64,000 nucleotides of DNA from MKUN01 sp964481425 (GTDB lineage: Bacteria > Bacteroidota > Bacteroidia > Chitinophagales > Chitinophagaceae): assembly GCA_964481425.1 (NCBI GenBank), contig CAYZTM010000003.1, positions 72,653 to 136,652 on the forward strand, in the 5' to 3' direction. Each line of letters opens with the position of its first letter. Positions within the stretch are counted from its first letter, which is position 1. Below the pieces are notes generated by a model. It ran no database searches. It worked only from the letters and a program-made list of their open reading frames with translations, and was not told the DNA's origin. Of this stretch, positions 28,055 to 37,565 are shown piece after piece. The position numbers were made by a program, and so were the translations under genes.

Positions 28055-31000
28055 TTAAAAATCTGTGCCTAATGAGAAGTACCATATAGGTTTCTTACGA
28101 CCGTCAATATTCCATGCAGCGTCAAGACGCATGAAATAACCTAACAATGTGGTACGCAAACCTGCACCATAACCTAAACCAAATTGTTTGCTACCCGGTA
28201 CGCTCAGGCTCAGCGTTACATTATTAAGCTGCCCGGGGTTGGTACTATAAGGGGTAGGGAACACGTAAGTGCGTGCCGTATTTTCGGCATTAGGCACAAA
28301 GCCAGTCCATGCCGAACCGGCATCGGCAAAACCTATTAACTGCAGATTCTTAAGTATCGAAGATTGTACCGGGCGCTTGAGGAAAGTGCCCAGTATAGGC
28401 ACCCTTATCTCTGTATTGACCACGCCGTAGTTGTTGCCATTGAAAGAATTCTGCTCATAACCCCGCAGGTTGGTTGCTAAAGCCTGGAAGGCATAGGTAT
28501 CGCTGCTGCTGGATGGAACGTAGTTGGCATACTGCGGATTGATCCAGTTATCCACTCCGCCCAGGTAATACAATATCTTCTGCTTGCCACCGGAGTGTGC
28601 GTAGCCTAAGCGGGCGCCAAATGTAATATGCTTGTATAGAGGGGTATAATACCTGAAGTCGGCACCGGCATTATAACCGCCACCCACACCGTTATTAAAG
28701 CCGTACAAGTACTCTCCGAAGAATTTGTAACGGAAACCCTTACGAATATTTATCTCCGGGCTGATCGTGTTATCAAATACATATTCTACCCTGCTCAGGC
28801 CCCAGTATTGTTTTTTGTTAGGTATATCATATGTAAGGCTGAGTGTATCCTCAGATTTGAAATTAAGCACATCCTGCCGCAGGCCAAGGTTCATGCGCAC
28901 GCTTCTCCTGCGGTCAAAGGGATAGCTGGCAGAGCCTTGTACCATATTGGTAACCACTTTACCCAACTGCTGTTTTTGCAATATAGGCCTGTTGCTGCTA
29001 TCGGTATAGGTGACATTATAATTCTGGAATGTTTCCGTATGCAGGAAAAGCAGCCCCCAGTCGACACGGCGTGAGAAGTTCTGGTACTGCAGGAAGTAGG
29101 TGAGCCCCGAGAAATTGATCGGTATCCGGAAGCCGCCGGTAAAACGATGATCTTCCATCAGGTCATTAAGGCTAACAGTTATCATACCACCCAGCGAGGG
29201 ATTGGTATATTGGCCACCCCCTGCCTGGTATGATTGGTATTGCGTAAAGAGCACACTATTATCCACCTTAACAGAGAAGAAATCGGGCTTGAAGCTGAGC
29301 ATATATGGCTTTGGCCTCATCTTAAGGTAAGTACTATCCGGCCCGGTACTGGTATCCTCATCGACATCAGGCATCATAGGCCCAACAGTATCTTCTTTCT
29401 GTACTACCGTATTATTGTTCGTTTGGTCTGTATTGCTGTTGTTCGCCTCGTCGCCAAACTCGCTCTGGAATGTATTACCGCTCTTTATCAGCGGTTCGTA
29501 ATGGTTATCACTTACGTTGTAGTAGTCCATGGCAGAATCCATGAACGAGGTATTGCTGGCCGGCAGGTTGGGGGCAGGCTGTCCTAATGTAGTATGCGGC
29601 AGTGTTACCGGTGCGTTCACATCAGGAATGTTCAGCTTGCCATAATATACAATATAGTTTTTGCCCGACTGCAATACATCGGCTACCTGGTTGCTGGCAG
29701 GAGTATATTGGTGACTGATGAGATTCTGCGGGTAGTTGGTTACCGGTATAGCTATGGCAGAATCCATATTATGTACATCGCGGCCAAATACTACCACGTA
29801 TTTGTTACGGATACCGCTGCTGTCATAGAGGTACGCAAAATTATCCGACCCGTATTGGATGGGCTGCGTAATAGTACCTTTGGTGACATCCGTTATATGT
29901 GAGCACTGGAGCAGTTCGCGCCGCTTGGTCTTGGTATCGTAGAAATAAACGTTCATGGGGCCTGTAGGCAGCTCATTTACCTCCATGGGCACATCAAGAT
30001 TGGGCTTCGGCCTGTTTGAGAGGAAGAGTATCCCTCTGCGAGAACCACCGCTGATAAAGAAGGGCTCTATGTCATCCCATGGATCGTTGGTGATGTAGGT
30101 AAGCCGGGAACCCCTGATAGTGAATGAAAAGAGATCGGTCTGGCTGCGCCTCGTAGCGGAGAACACCAATTTGTCGTCCTCTTCCATGAATGCCATACCC
30201 AGCACACGATCGAACCTGTTCTTCGGGATAACATAGTTCAGCACTTTAGCCTTCAGGGCATCATATATGCGCAGGCGGGTTTGTGTGCCTTTACGGTACA
30301 TGATGGCCAGCTTATAGCCATTGTTCGACCAGGCCAGCAGTGGATAATTGGGGTCGGGTTGTTCGTTATAATCCAGTGCACCGCCTTCCAGCAGCAACGA
30401 CTTGTTTTGCTCGTCCTTTGTATTCTGTATGTACACCTTATACTCCCCATCGCGCCAGGATACATACGCAACATCCTTGCCCCTTGGCGACACCCTGATA
30501 TTGCGTATCTCGGTATTGTTCTTAGGCACAGGTATCTTTATTAATATCTTGTTGCTGTCCGGCTCTTCAGACCTGAGTGCATCATCTGCATAAACCGACT
30601 TATAGAAAGCGATACAGCTATCATAAGCCTTGGTCACCTTCATGCCCAATATCATTTTGGTACTCTGGTTCAGGCTGGTCTTTAGCTGCATGGTGTACAG
30701 CAGGTTCTTTACATTATTATCTCCGTAGTTCGCGAAAACGAATTTCCAGAAGGCCTTACCGGCTAATTCAGGATACTGTTCGCCCAGGTCATGGAAATTA
30801 GCTTTAGGCCTTGCCTCAAGAATGTTCTTCCACTGGCTGTTAGCATCAGCATCCCAGCCATCCACCAGGTAGGCTATAAATCCAGAGGTGGTCCATGCAG
30901 GCAGGTTCAGCAACACTGCATTCTTTACCATCTGCCTGAAGTTCTCACCAAATATCATGCGCTCCATCACCACATGGGCCATACCCGAGCGCAGTTGCCG

Positions 31001-31438
31001 CCTCAGGTCGGTATGAACGCCGGTATAGTACACTACCAATTTATCGCCAACCAGGTCAACCGTACCACCGGCATTATTGTCCTGTTCATGGTCGTCATTT
31101 TTCAGGCCTACATTGGTCTGGCGGTATTCGTCGTACGAATTGTAAACAATGATGTTGAAGCGTTTGGGAAACTGCCCGCCCAGTTTACGTTCCACGACGC
31201 TGATGTCGTTCTCGGCCTGCTCAGCCACGTAACGGGCCAACTTGCGGCCTGCCGCATCGTAGTGATATACCCTGAAATGCTTGGTATCGTAATAGCGCCA
31301 ACTGAACTTGCGGTACTGCACCCTGTTCTGCCCAAAGGTCTCGAGGTAGGTTTGCGCATGCGTGGTGGTAGCCAGCATACTGCAAACGGCAGCAGCAACT
31401 ACAGTAATGGCACGTAGGAGTTTTGGTATATTGCTCAT
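28055..31438 (-). CDS. TolB-like propeller / surface-antigen barrel protein with degenerate peptidase-like N-domain
   Basis: A 1127-residue outer-membrane protein. A signal peptide (ends THAQ) is followed by an N-terminal domain like the peptidase MA family (residues ~45-260), but the HExxH site reads SGMAHVV and the downstream helix lacks the Glu of the W..EG motif. Next is a TolB-like six-bladed propeller (~290-600: ISVSPRGKDVAYVSW-type, PLLAWSNNGYKLAIMY, LVFSATRRSQTDLFSF). The last ~400 residues look like a BamA/surface-antigen barrel (GFRYKFFGEYLYGF, FGARLGYAHSGGKQ, terminal KPIWYFSLGTDF). This architecture recurs in Bacteroidota; its function is not established. It is monocistronic. Confidence 0.8.
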   Translation of the reverse strand: MSNIPKLLRAITVVAAAVCSMLATTTHAQTYLETFGQNRVQYRKFSWRYYDTKHFRVYHYDAAGRKLARYVAEQAENDISVVERKLGGQFPKRFNIIVYNSYDEYRQTNVGLKNDDHEQDNNAGGTVDLVGDKLVVYYTGVHTDLRRQLRSGMAHVVMERMIFGENFRQMVKNAVLLNLPAWTTSGFIAYLVDGWDADANSQWKNILEARPKANFHDLGEQYPELAGKAFWKFVFANYGDNNVKNLLYTMQLKTSLNQSTKMILGMKVTKAYDSCIAFYKSVYADDALRSEEPDSNKILIKIPVPKNNTEIRNIRVSPRGKDVAYVSWRDGEYKVYIQNTKDEQNKSLLLEGGALDYNEQPDPNYPLLAWSNNGYKLAIMYRKGTQTRLRIYDALKAKVLNYVIPKNRFDRVLGMAFMEEDDKLVFSATRRSQTDLFSFTIRGSRLTYITNDPWDDIEPFFISGGSRRGILFLSNRPKPNLDVPMEVNELPTGPMNVYFYDTKTKRRELLQCSHITDVTKGTITQPIQYGSDNFAYLYDSSGIRNKYVVVFGRDVHNMDSAIAIPVTNYPQNLISHQYTPASNQVADVLQSGKNYIVYYGKLNIPDVNAPVTLPHTTLGQPAPNLPASNTSFMDSAMDYYNVSDNHYEPLIKSGNTFQSEFGDEANNSNTDQTNNNTVVQKEDTVGPMMPDVDEDTSTGPDSTYLKMRPKPYMLSFKPDFFSVKVDNSVLFTQYQSYQAGGGQYTNPSLGGMITVSLNDLMEDHRFTGGFRIPINFSGLTYFLQYQNFSRRVDWGLLFLHTETFQNYNVTYTDSSNRPILQKQQLGKVVTNMVQGSASYPFDRRRSVRMNLGLRQDVLNFKSEDTLSLTYDIPNKKQYWGLSRVEYVFDNTISPEINIRKGFRYKFFGEYLYGFNNGVGGGYNAGADFRYYTPLYKHITFGARLGYAHSGGKQKILYYLGGVDNWINPQYANYVPSSSSDTYAFQALATNLRGYEQNSFNGNNYGVVNTEIRVPILGTFLKRPVQSSILKNLQLIGFADAGSAWTGFVPNAENTARTYVFPTPYSTNPGQLNNVTLSLSVPGSKQFGLGYGAGLRTTLLGYFMRLDAAWNIDGRKKPIWYFSLGTDF

Positions 31439-31540
31439 GTCTTATACAGTGTTTGTCACGTTTTCTACGTGTAAATGTCAACCATTTGCTGTATCGGCTT
31501 ATGTTTGCATTCTAAATTTACAGAAAATTTCATTACCAGC

Positions 31541-32179
31541 ATGTTACAATTAAAGGCTTTCACCTTCAATGCCTTCCAGGAAAACACTTACCTCATTATT
31601 AACGCTAAAAAGCGTTGCTGGATTGTGGACCCCGGTATGTATGAGCAAAGCGAAGTTATACAGCTTAACCAATATATAGCAACCAACGGGCTGCAACCTG
31701 TGGCCATCATCAATACCCATTGCCACCTCGACCATATATTTGGCGTTCAGGCACTTAAGGGCCAATACAATATACCCTTCGGCATACATGAAAAAGACCT
31801 GCCCGTACTCAAAGGGGCCCCGGCATCGGCCGTAATATTTGGCTTTGAGGCCATAAGCGCCCCGGTACCTGACTTTTTCATCAAAGAGGGAGAACCACTG
31901 CAACTGGACGATGAAATACTGGAAGTACGCTTTACCCCCGGTCATTCACCCGGCAGCATCGTGTTCTACTACCCCGCAGGCGGCTGGTGTATCGGGGGCG
32001 ATGTACTGTTCAACGGGAGTATAGGCCGCACAGACCTGCCGGGTGGCAATTTCGATACACTCATCAACAGCATTCGCAGCCAGTTGTTCAGTCTACCGCC
32101 GGAGACCATCGTGCTGCCGGGGCATGGACCGGCCACTACCGTCGCCCAGGAGATGGAACACAACCCCTTCCTCCAGTAG
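31541..32179 (+). CDS. MBL-fold metallo-hydrolase (glyoxalase II-like)
   Basis: A 212-residue hydrolase. The metal-binding motif is present as THCHLDH near residue 68, with GHSPGSIVFYY, GGDVLFNGSIGRTDLPGG and LPGHGPATT supplying the other ligands. Start at 31541 (MLQLKAFTFNAFQENTYL) is the normal family N-terminus; sequence upstream is not conserved. It is shorter than true GloB (~250) and fits the YcbL/persulfide-or-thioester hydrolase group. A TATGTTTG -7-like box lies at 31500-31507. Substrate unproven. Confidence 0.9.
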   Translation: MLQLKAFTFNAFQENTYLIINAKKRCWIVDPGMYEQSEVIQLNQYIATNGLQPVAIINTHCHLDHIFGVQALKGQYNIPFGIHEKDLPVLKGAPASAVIFGFEAISAPVPDFFIKEGEPLQLDDEILEVRFTPGHSPGSIVFYYPAGGWCIGGDVLFNGSIGRTDLPGGNFDTLINSIRSQLFSLPPETIVLPGHGPATTVAQEMEHNPFLQ

Positions 32180-32276
32180 GCAGTTTAACACAATCTTATA
32201 CGCCATTTAACGGAGTTTTGACACCGCCCGGCTTCGCCTGTGGGTAATTTCGCTTTCAAACAAAATCTTTATAGAA

Positions 32277-33242
32277 ATGAAAGCATATATCATCCCATCG
32301 CTCGCATTGTCTTTATGCCTTCTTGCTTTCACAGGCAATGCCCAGAGCAAACAAAGGTCCCAACAGGACAGCAAATCGTATGAGAAAGAGACCATGGTGA
32401 TCCGCAAGAATGGAAAAACCGTGGTAGAGATCAAAAACGGTAAAGTGTACGTGGACGGAGAAATGGTAGCCAACGCCAATGACCACAGCGCCGACAAGGT
32501 GAATAAGAAGATCATTATAGATGGTAATGACGATGGCAGCCTCTCCTTCTTTGGCGACAGCGGGCCGGACAAGAGCAACCGCGCCATGCTGGGCGTACTT
32601 ACCGACCCTAAAGCAAAAGATAACGGGGCCTATATACAGCGCGTAACACCAAACAGCGCAGCCGATAAAGCAGGCCTCCGTGCAGATGATGTAGTGACCG
32701 CCATAGATGGCAAACGCATCAACAGCGCCGATGAATTAGTTGAGACCATTGGCAAACACAAAGCCGGCGACCGGATCAGCATCACTTACAGCCGCGAGGG
32801 CAAAGTAAAGGGCACTAATGCAGAGCTGGGCCAGGCAGGCCCTGAAAGCATGGCCCGCATGTTCCGTTTCGGGCCGGGCGGCAATGGCATGGAAGACTTC
32901 GACATACCCAACCCGATGATGCAGCCATTTGCATTCGATGCGGCTAATGAGCCATTTGCGCCTACACCTAAGCTGGGCATCAGTGCCGAAGAGCGCGCAG
33001 ATGGCAGTGGCATCATGGTACGCGATGTAAAACCGGGCAGCCCTGCTGCGGAGGCCGGCCTGCAAAAAGATGATATCATTACCCGCTTCAACAATGAAAA
33101 GGTGCACTCCATTGATGATCTGCAGTATATGCTGCGTGAGCTACATGAGGGTGGAGATGCCACACTGCAATACAAACGGGAGGGCAGGAATATGAGCGCT
33201 AATGTATCGTTCCCCAGGCAAGTGAGGAGTAAAGACCTTTAG
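32277..33242 (+). CDS. Secreted protein with two PDZ domains
   Basis: A 321-residue periplasmic protein with a signal peptide ending GNAQ. Two PDZ domains are visible: residues ~100-175 (MLGVLTDPKAKDNGAYIQRVTPNSAADKAGLRADDVVTAIDG) and ~225-310 (KLGISAEERADGSGIMVRDVKPGSPAAEAGLQKDDIITRFNN). There is no trypsin-like protease domain in front, as DegP would have. It may act as a substrate-binding adaptor or chaperone. A hairpin terminator follows. Confidence 0.88.
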   Translation: MKAYIIPSLALSLCLLAFTGNAQSKQRSQQDSKSYEKETMVIRKNGKTVVEIKNGKVYVDGEMVANANDHSADKVNKKIIIDGNDDGSLSFFGDSGPDKSNRAMLGVLTDPKAKDNGAYIQRVTPNSAADKAGLRADDVVTAIDGKRINSADELVETIGKHKAGDRISITYSREGKVKGTNAELGQAGPESMARMFRFGPGGNGMEDFDIPNPMMQPFAFDAANEPFAPTPKLGISAEERADGSGIMVRDVKPGSPAAEAGLQKDDIITRFNNEKVHSIDDLQYMLRELHEGGDATLQYKREGRNMSANVSFPRQVRSKDL

Positions 33243-33268
33243 TAGTTTCACGCAAACCCATATAGTGT

Positions 33269-33299
33269 AAGGCTGCGCATACGCAGCCTTTTATTTTTG
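33269..33299 (+). terminator. Terminator after the PDZ gene
   Basis: A 9-bp stem (AAGGCTGCG / CGCAGCCTT) with a 4-base loop followed by TTATTTTTG. Confidence 0.8.
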
Positions 33300-33319
33300 T
33301 CTTTATACCGCAAGCATAA

Positions 33320-33349
33320 TTTGCAGGCATAATTTATTAGCTAACTTTA
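33320..33349 (+). promoter_or_regulatory. Probable promoter of the YrdC-family gene
   Basis: TTTG (33320-33323), 18 bases, then TAACTTTA (33342-33349), one mismatch from the TAnnTTTG box. The ATG is only 13 bases downstream, so the leader would be very short. Confidence 0.45.
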
Positions 33350-33362
33350 TCAAACATTCCCG

Positions 33363-33974
33363 ATGTTAGTACGTATCCATCCCGACGATCCGCAGCCACG
33401 ATTAATAAAACAGGTGGCCGACTGCCTGAGAAACGGCGGGGTGATCATCTACCCTACCGATACCATATACGGGCTGGGATGCGATATCTTTCACACCGAG
33501 GCAGTGACACGTATATGCCGTATCAAAGGCATTGACCCCAAAAAGTCGCACTTCTCTTTCGTGTGCAGCGGGCTGGAACACCTTGGTGACTATACCAAAA
33601 GCGTAGATAAGTCCATCTTCAGACTACTGAAAGCATCCCTGCCCGGGCCATACACCTTTATACTGGAGGCCAGCAGGCAGGTACCAAAAATGCTTAAGGC
33701 CAAACGTGATACCGTAGGCATACGCGTACCGGACAATAACATCTGCAGGATGCTGGTGGAAGAACTGGAACACCCCATCATGAGCACATCACTACCGATG
33801 GATGGTGACGTGGAATATTATACCGACCCCGAGCTGATGGAAGAACAATTCGGGAAGCTGGTGGATATGGTCATAGACGGCGGCCATGGCGGCATCATCC
33901 CCTCTACAGTCATTGACTGCACCGATGGCGCACCGGAACTTATCAGGGCAGGAGCGGGAGTTTTCGAGCCGTGA
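33363..33974 (+). CDS. YrdC/Sua5/YciO family protein, likely L-threonylcarbamoyladenylate synthase
   Basis: A 203-residue protein of the YrdC fold. GGVIIYPTDTIYGLGCD, the basic RIKGIDPKKS nucleotide-binding strip, LLKASLPGPYTFIL, GIRVPDNNICRMLVEEL and PSTVIDCTDG are all present. YrdC/Sua5 proteins make threonylcarbamoyl-AMP for the t6A37 tRNA modification. The sequence is closest in style to the YciO branch, for which this activity is less certain. It has no C-terminal Sua5 domain. Confidence 0.85.
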   Translation: MLVRIHPDDPQPRLIKQVADCLRNGGVIIYPTDTIYGLGCDIFHTEAVTRICRIKGIDPKKSHFSFVCSGLEHLGDYTKSVDKSIFRLLKASLPGPYTFILEASRQVPKMLKAKRDTVGIRVPDNNICRMLVEELEHPIMSTSLPMDGDVEYYTDPELMEEQFGKLVDMVIDGGHGGIIPSTVIDCTDGAPELIRAGAGVFEP

Positions 33975-34072
33975 TGCGGTTCACCGACTGACAAGTCTAT
34001 CCCATCGAAGATGTTCCCGCGCTACCTGTTTCCTGTCTTACCATTATCTTTACTCCTTTAAGGAAACACCTA

Positions 34073-36166
34073 ATGTACAGCAAGGAAGATGAAAAAAGCC
34101 TGTATGAACTGGCTAAAAGACTGATAGAAAAATTGCCCCATGATCATGAAAAAGCTGCACAGGAATTGCGGGATGTGATCGTATATGCCGACTGGAAATA
34201 TTATGTGCAGAGCGACCCTGTGTTCAGCGATTTCGAATACGATACGCTGTTCAAAAAGCTGAAGGAACTGGAAGCTCAATATCCTGTACTCGTCACCAGC
34301 GACTCCCCTACTCAACGCGTGGCGCTTGGACTAAGTGAGAAATTCCCCCCGGTGAGCCACCTTGTGCCGATGCTGAGCCTCGACAATACCTATAATGCCG
34401 AAGACCTGCAAGACTGGGACAGGCGCTGTAAAGAACTGGCCGATACGGAGGAAATAGAATACTGTGTAGAACCTAAATACGATGGGGCCAGCATATCGCT
34501 GGTATATGAAGATGGTAAATTGAGCCGCGGCGCTACAAGAGGCGACGGTGTGATGGGTGAAGAGATAACCGTGAATATCCGGCAGATCAAATCCATTCCC
34601 CTCTCTGCCGCTTTCATGAAATATGGCGTGCAGACCGTAGAGATACGCGGGGAATGTGTGATACATAAAGATGTGTTTGCCGCGTTCAACGCGCAACGCG
34701 AAGCGGAGGGCCTGGCGCCACTGGCCAATCCCCGTAATGCCGCATCGGGCACACTACGCATGCTCGACCCGAGAGAAGTAGGCAAACGTGGCCTGACCGC
34801 CATACTGTACCAGGTAAGTTATTACAACCTCAGCGGCGAAACACCCAAAGAACTGCATACTCATTACGATACCATACAATGGCTGTACCATCTCGGCTTT
34901 CCCACCCCGACAAAGGAGATGCGGAAGTTCAAAAAGATAGCGGATGTGATCGCCTTCTGCGAATCTTTCGAAGCACAGCGTGACGAGCTACCCTTCGAGG
35001 TGGATGGGCTGGTGATAAAAGTGAACAGTTTTGAACTGCAGGACAAAATGGGCATGACCAGCCATCACCCCCGTTGGGCAGTGGCTTATAAATTCAAAGC
35101 GAGGCAGGCTACCAGCAAGCTGCGCCGCGTAGAATTCCAGGTGGGGCGCACCGGTACCATTACCCCTGTGGCCAAGATAGACCCTGTGCATATAGGCGGC
35201 GTTACGGTCACTTCCATATCCTTGTTCAATGAAGATGTGGTACGCGAGAAAGACCTGCACATAGGCGATACGGTATTGGTGGAGCGCGCCGGTGATGTAA
35301 TACCCTATATCGTAAAGCCACTTGCAGAACTGCGCAACGGCAGCGAAGAAAAAATAAAGTTCCCCAGCCACTGCCCTGTATGCCACAGCCCCTTGGTGAA
35401 GGCAGAAGGCGAGGCCGCATGGCGCTGCGACAATGCGAACTGCCCCACACAGGTGGTGGAGCGCATCATCCACTACGTGAGCAAAGATGCTATGGACATA
35501 CGCAACCTGGGCGGGGCCAATGTGCAGAAATTCTTTGAGCTTGGCCTGTTGAAAGATATACCCGGTATCTATCACCTGGACTGGGAAGCGATACGCAAGC
35601 TGGAAGGCTTTGGTGAAAAATCGATCAGCAACCTGCAGCAGTCAATAGAAAACTCTAAAAAGCAAAGCCTGAACAGGCTGATATACGGCCTGGGCATACG
35701 CTATGTGGGCGAAACAACCGCAAAAACCCTGGCCAGTGCAATTGGACACCTGAAAGAACTGTATGACTGGGATATAGAGAAGCTGATATCACTGGAGGAC
35801 ATAGGGCCCAAAGTAGCTACATCGGTAGCACATTTCTTTGCGCAGAAGGAGAACCGGCATATGCTGGATGTGCTGGAGCAGGAAGGTGTGAACATGACCA
35901 ATACGCACAAAGGACAAAAAACTGCCGAAGGCGCGTTCTCCGGAAAAACATTCCTGTTCACCGGCACGCTGAATAAATTCAAACGCAGTGATGCCGAAGC
36001 GCAAGTGGAAGAAAAAGGGGGCAGCATACTCAGCGGCGTGAGCAGTAAACTCAACTACCTGGTAGTAGGCGCAGATGCCGGATCGAAACTGGAAAAGGCA
36101 AAGAAACTTGGGACAGTCAGTATACTCAGCGAGGATGAGTTCGAGCAATTGTTGCAGGAAGAATAG
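34073..36166 (+). CDS. ligA: NAD-dependent DNA ligase
   Basis: A 697-residue replicative/repair ligase. The adenylated lysine is in EPKYDGASI (about residue 135). The NTase core has GDGVMGEEITVN, RGECVI and NPRNAASGTLR; VDGLVIKVN lies at ~320. The OB-fold has VGRTGTITPVAKIDPV; the zinc finger is Cys4 (CPVCHSPL, then CDNANCP). Helix-hairpin-helix repeats and a C-terminal BRCT domain (~620-697, FSGKTFLFTGTL) complete it. It lies 98 bases after the YrdC-family gene in the same direction. Confidence 0.97.
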   Translation: MYSKEDEKSLYELAKRLIEKLPHDHEKAAQELRDVIVYADWKYYVQSDPVFSDFEYDTLFKKLKELEAQYPVLVTSDSPTQRVALGLSEKFPPVSHLVPMLSLDNTYNAEDLQDWDRRCKELADTEEIEYCVEPKYDGASISLVYEDGKLSRGATRGDGVMGEEITVNIRQIKSIPLSAAFMKYGVQTVEIRGECVIHKDVFAAFNAQREAEGLAPLANPRNAASGTLRMLDPREVGKRGLTAILYQVSYYNLSGETPKELHTHYDTIQWLYHLGFPTPTKEMRKFKKIADVIAFCESFEAQRDELPFEVDGLVIKVNSFELQDKMGMTSHHPRWAVAYKFKARQATSKLRRVEFQVGRTGTITPVAKIDPVHIGGVTVTSISLFNEDVVREKDLHIGDTVLVERAGDVIPYIVKPLAELRNGSEEKIKFPSHCPVCHSPLVKAEGEAAWRCDNANCPTQVVERIIHYVSKDAMDIRNLGGANVQKFFELGLLKDIPGIYHLDWEAIRKLEGFGEKSISNLQQSIENSKKQSLNRLIYGLGIRYVGETTAKTLASAIGHLKELYDWDIEKLISLEDIGPKVATSVAHFFAQKENRHMLDVLEQEGVNMTNTHKGQKTAEGAFSGKTFLFTGTLNKFKRSDAEAQVEEKGGSILSGVSSKLNYLVVGADAGSKLEKAKKLGTVSILSEDEFEQLLQEE

Positions 36167-36225
36167 CCCATATATTGTTGCTATCTTTATGGTCAACCGC
36201 TTTCATAACAGTTCAACCGCATTTT

Positions 36226-36402
36226 ATGAAAAAGCTATTTTCTATCTCGACGGCTCTTGGTGTTATCATCATTCTGATCGCTGTTTTGTTCAAACAGTTC
36301 CATTGGCCGGGTGAAAAAGGATTGATCACTGCCGGGGTTTGTGTACTGCTATTTTCAATGCTCATCTATCTTGCTATGCAGTTAAGGAAAAGCAAGACCT
36401 GA
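36226..36402 (+). CDS. Small two-helix membrane protein, GldL-like motif
   Basis: A 58-residue protein from the ATG at 36226. It consists of two hydrophobic helices (LFSISTALGVIIILIAVLFKQ and LITAGVCVLLFSMLIYLAMQL) joined by FHWPGEKG. The F-K-x-x-HWPG sequence at the end of helix 1 is the same element found at the first membrane helix of the T9SS/gliding motor protein GldL. The long cytoplasmic part of GldL is missing. It starts 60 bases after ligA and converges with the NadR-like gene. A role in energised membrane complexes is only a suggestion. Confidence 0.65.
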   Translation: MKKLFSISTALGVIIILIAVLFKQFHWPGEKGLITAGVCVLLFSMLIYLAMQLRKSKT

Positions 36403-36411
36403 TCAAATGAT

Positions 36412-36930
36412 TCACAGCCGTCCAATGGCGTCAAGTGCCGTTCTCAACCGTTCTTCTTCATTACCATCTACGGCCAGCCAGGCGCTGCCACTATTGCTGA
36501 CAATATCCCGGTAAACATCATAAAAATACTTACGGTCTTCCGGTGCAGGATGTTCCCGCAAGGGGTCATCAGTCCAGGGCATATCGATACCGGTAAGCAG
36601 GTATAGGTCATATTTTCGTTCCGCGATCTGCTCCAGTATGCGGGAATGGCAACGTCCGTATTTCGCCTCGCTCCACACCTTAATAACATATAGATCGGTA
36701 TCGCAGATGAGGTATTTGTTGGCTTGCTCCAGTAAACGGTCTTCACACTCCAACTGCCCATTTGCTATGGTCAGGAGATCTTCTTCTGTATAAGACCTGG
36801 CCAAATTTTCGAGATAGGCACGGGCATACTCCGGAACCCATACAGTACCCAGGGCTGCCGCAAGCGTCTCACTTAGCGTGCTTTTGCCTGTTGATTCGGG
36901 CCCTATGACCACTATTTTCTTAACACTCAT
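36412..36930 (-). CDS. NadR-type AAA ATPase, probable ribosylnicotinamide kinase
   Basis: A 172-residue P-loop kinase. Walker A is GPESTGKSTL (residues ~9-18); VWVPEYARAYLE, the Walker B-like YLICDTDLYVIKVWSEAKYG, and LYLLTGIDMPWTDDPLREHP match the kinase domain of NadR, which phosphorylates nicotinamide riboside to NMN. The N-terminal HTH and NMN adenylyltransferase parts of full NadR are absent. Its ATG overlaps the TGA of the PAP2 gene (ATGA), and pnuC precedes both, which supports a role in nicotinamide riboside salvage. Confidence 0.85.
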   Translation of the reverse strand: MSVKKIVVIGPESTGKSTLSETLAAALGTVWVPEYARAYLENLARSYTEEDLLTIANGQLECEDRLLEQANKYLICDTDLYVIKVWSEAKYGRCHSRILEQIAERKYDLYLLTGIDMPWTDDPLREHPAPEDRKYFYDVYRDIVSNSGSAWLAVDGNEEERLRTALDAIGRL

Positions 36931-37565
36931 TGTGCAGGGTCATGCTTTTTGTGTTTACGATGCTGCAGCCATTTCATCCCTTCGTAGCTAATGAATGCCG
37001 AACCCGCGCCTGTTAATGCACCTACGATGATATCGCTGGGGTAATGCTCTCCGAGGTACAGGCGGGAATAGGCAACCGTACAGGCATATAAATAGGACGG
37101 TGCTATAACATACCATCTGGGATACTCCAGCGATAATGATGTGGCCGTAGAAAAGCAAACAGAAGTATGCCCCGAAGGCATAGAGGCGTCCATTTCGTAT
37201 TTGTAAGGTATGATGTCGCTGTAAGTTTCGTAAGGGCGCTTACGGTCAATGACATATTTTGCACCTTCTGTAAGCACAGCAGTAATGACGATACTCCCGG
37301 CCGTTTGCCAGCCATTTTGAATAGTGCTCTTATCGTGAACAGCGTAGCCATATACCAGTTGCGCCAGTGGTACAGCAGCATTCAGGGGGATGTAAGTATC
37401 AGACACAAATTTCATTGTGCCGGAGAGCGAGGCATTACGGTTATGGTATATGTCGCGAAGCCACCTGATATCCCGGCCCTGTGCAGCAGCGGTCAAAGAA
37501 ATGAACAGGCAGAGCAAAGAGATCAGGCACCGCCTGCCTGCCGTATATGGTACAATTTTCGCCAT
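36927..37565 (-). CDS. Secreted/periplasmic PAP2-family phosphatase
   Basis: A 212-residue acid phosphatase of the PAP2/class A type. From the ATG at 37565 it has a signal peptide (MAKIVPYTAG... ending TAAAQ). All three catalytic motifs are intact: K-x6-RP (KYVIDRKRP), PSGH (MPSGHTSVCF) and SR-x5-H-x3-D (SRLYLGEHYPSD). One or two hydrophobic helices follow the leader. It overlaps pnuC by 43 bases and the NadR-like gene by 4, so all three are translated from one mRNA. In that setting a periplasmic NMN (or related nucleotide) phosphatase is an attractive but untested role; lipid phosphatase is the alternative. Confidence 0.85.
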   Translation of the reverse strand: MAKIVPYTAGRRCLISLLCLFISLTAAAQGRDIRWLRDIYHNRNASLSGTMKFVSDTYIPLNAAVPLAQLVYGYAVHDKSTIQNGWQTAGSIVITAVLTEGAKYVIDRKRPYETYSDIIPYKYEMDASMPSGHTSVCFSTATSLSLEYPRWYVIAPSYLYACTVAYSRLYLGEHYPSDIIVGALTGAGSAFISYEGMKWLQHRKHKKHDPAQ

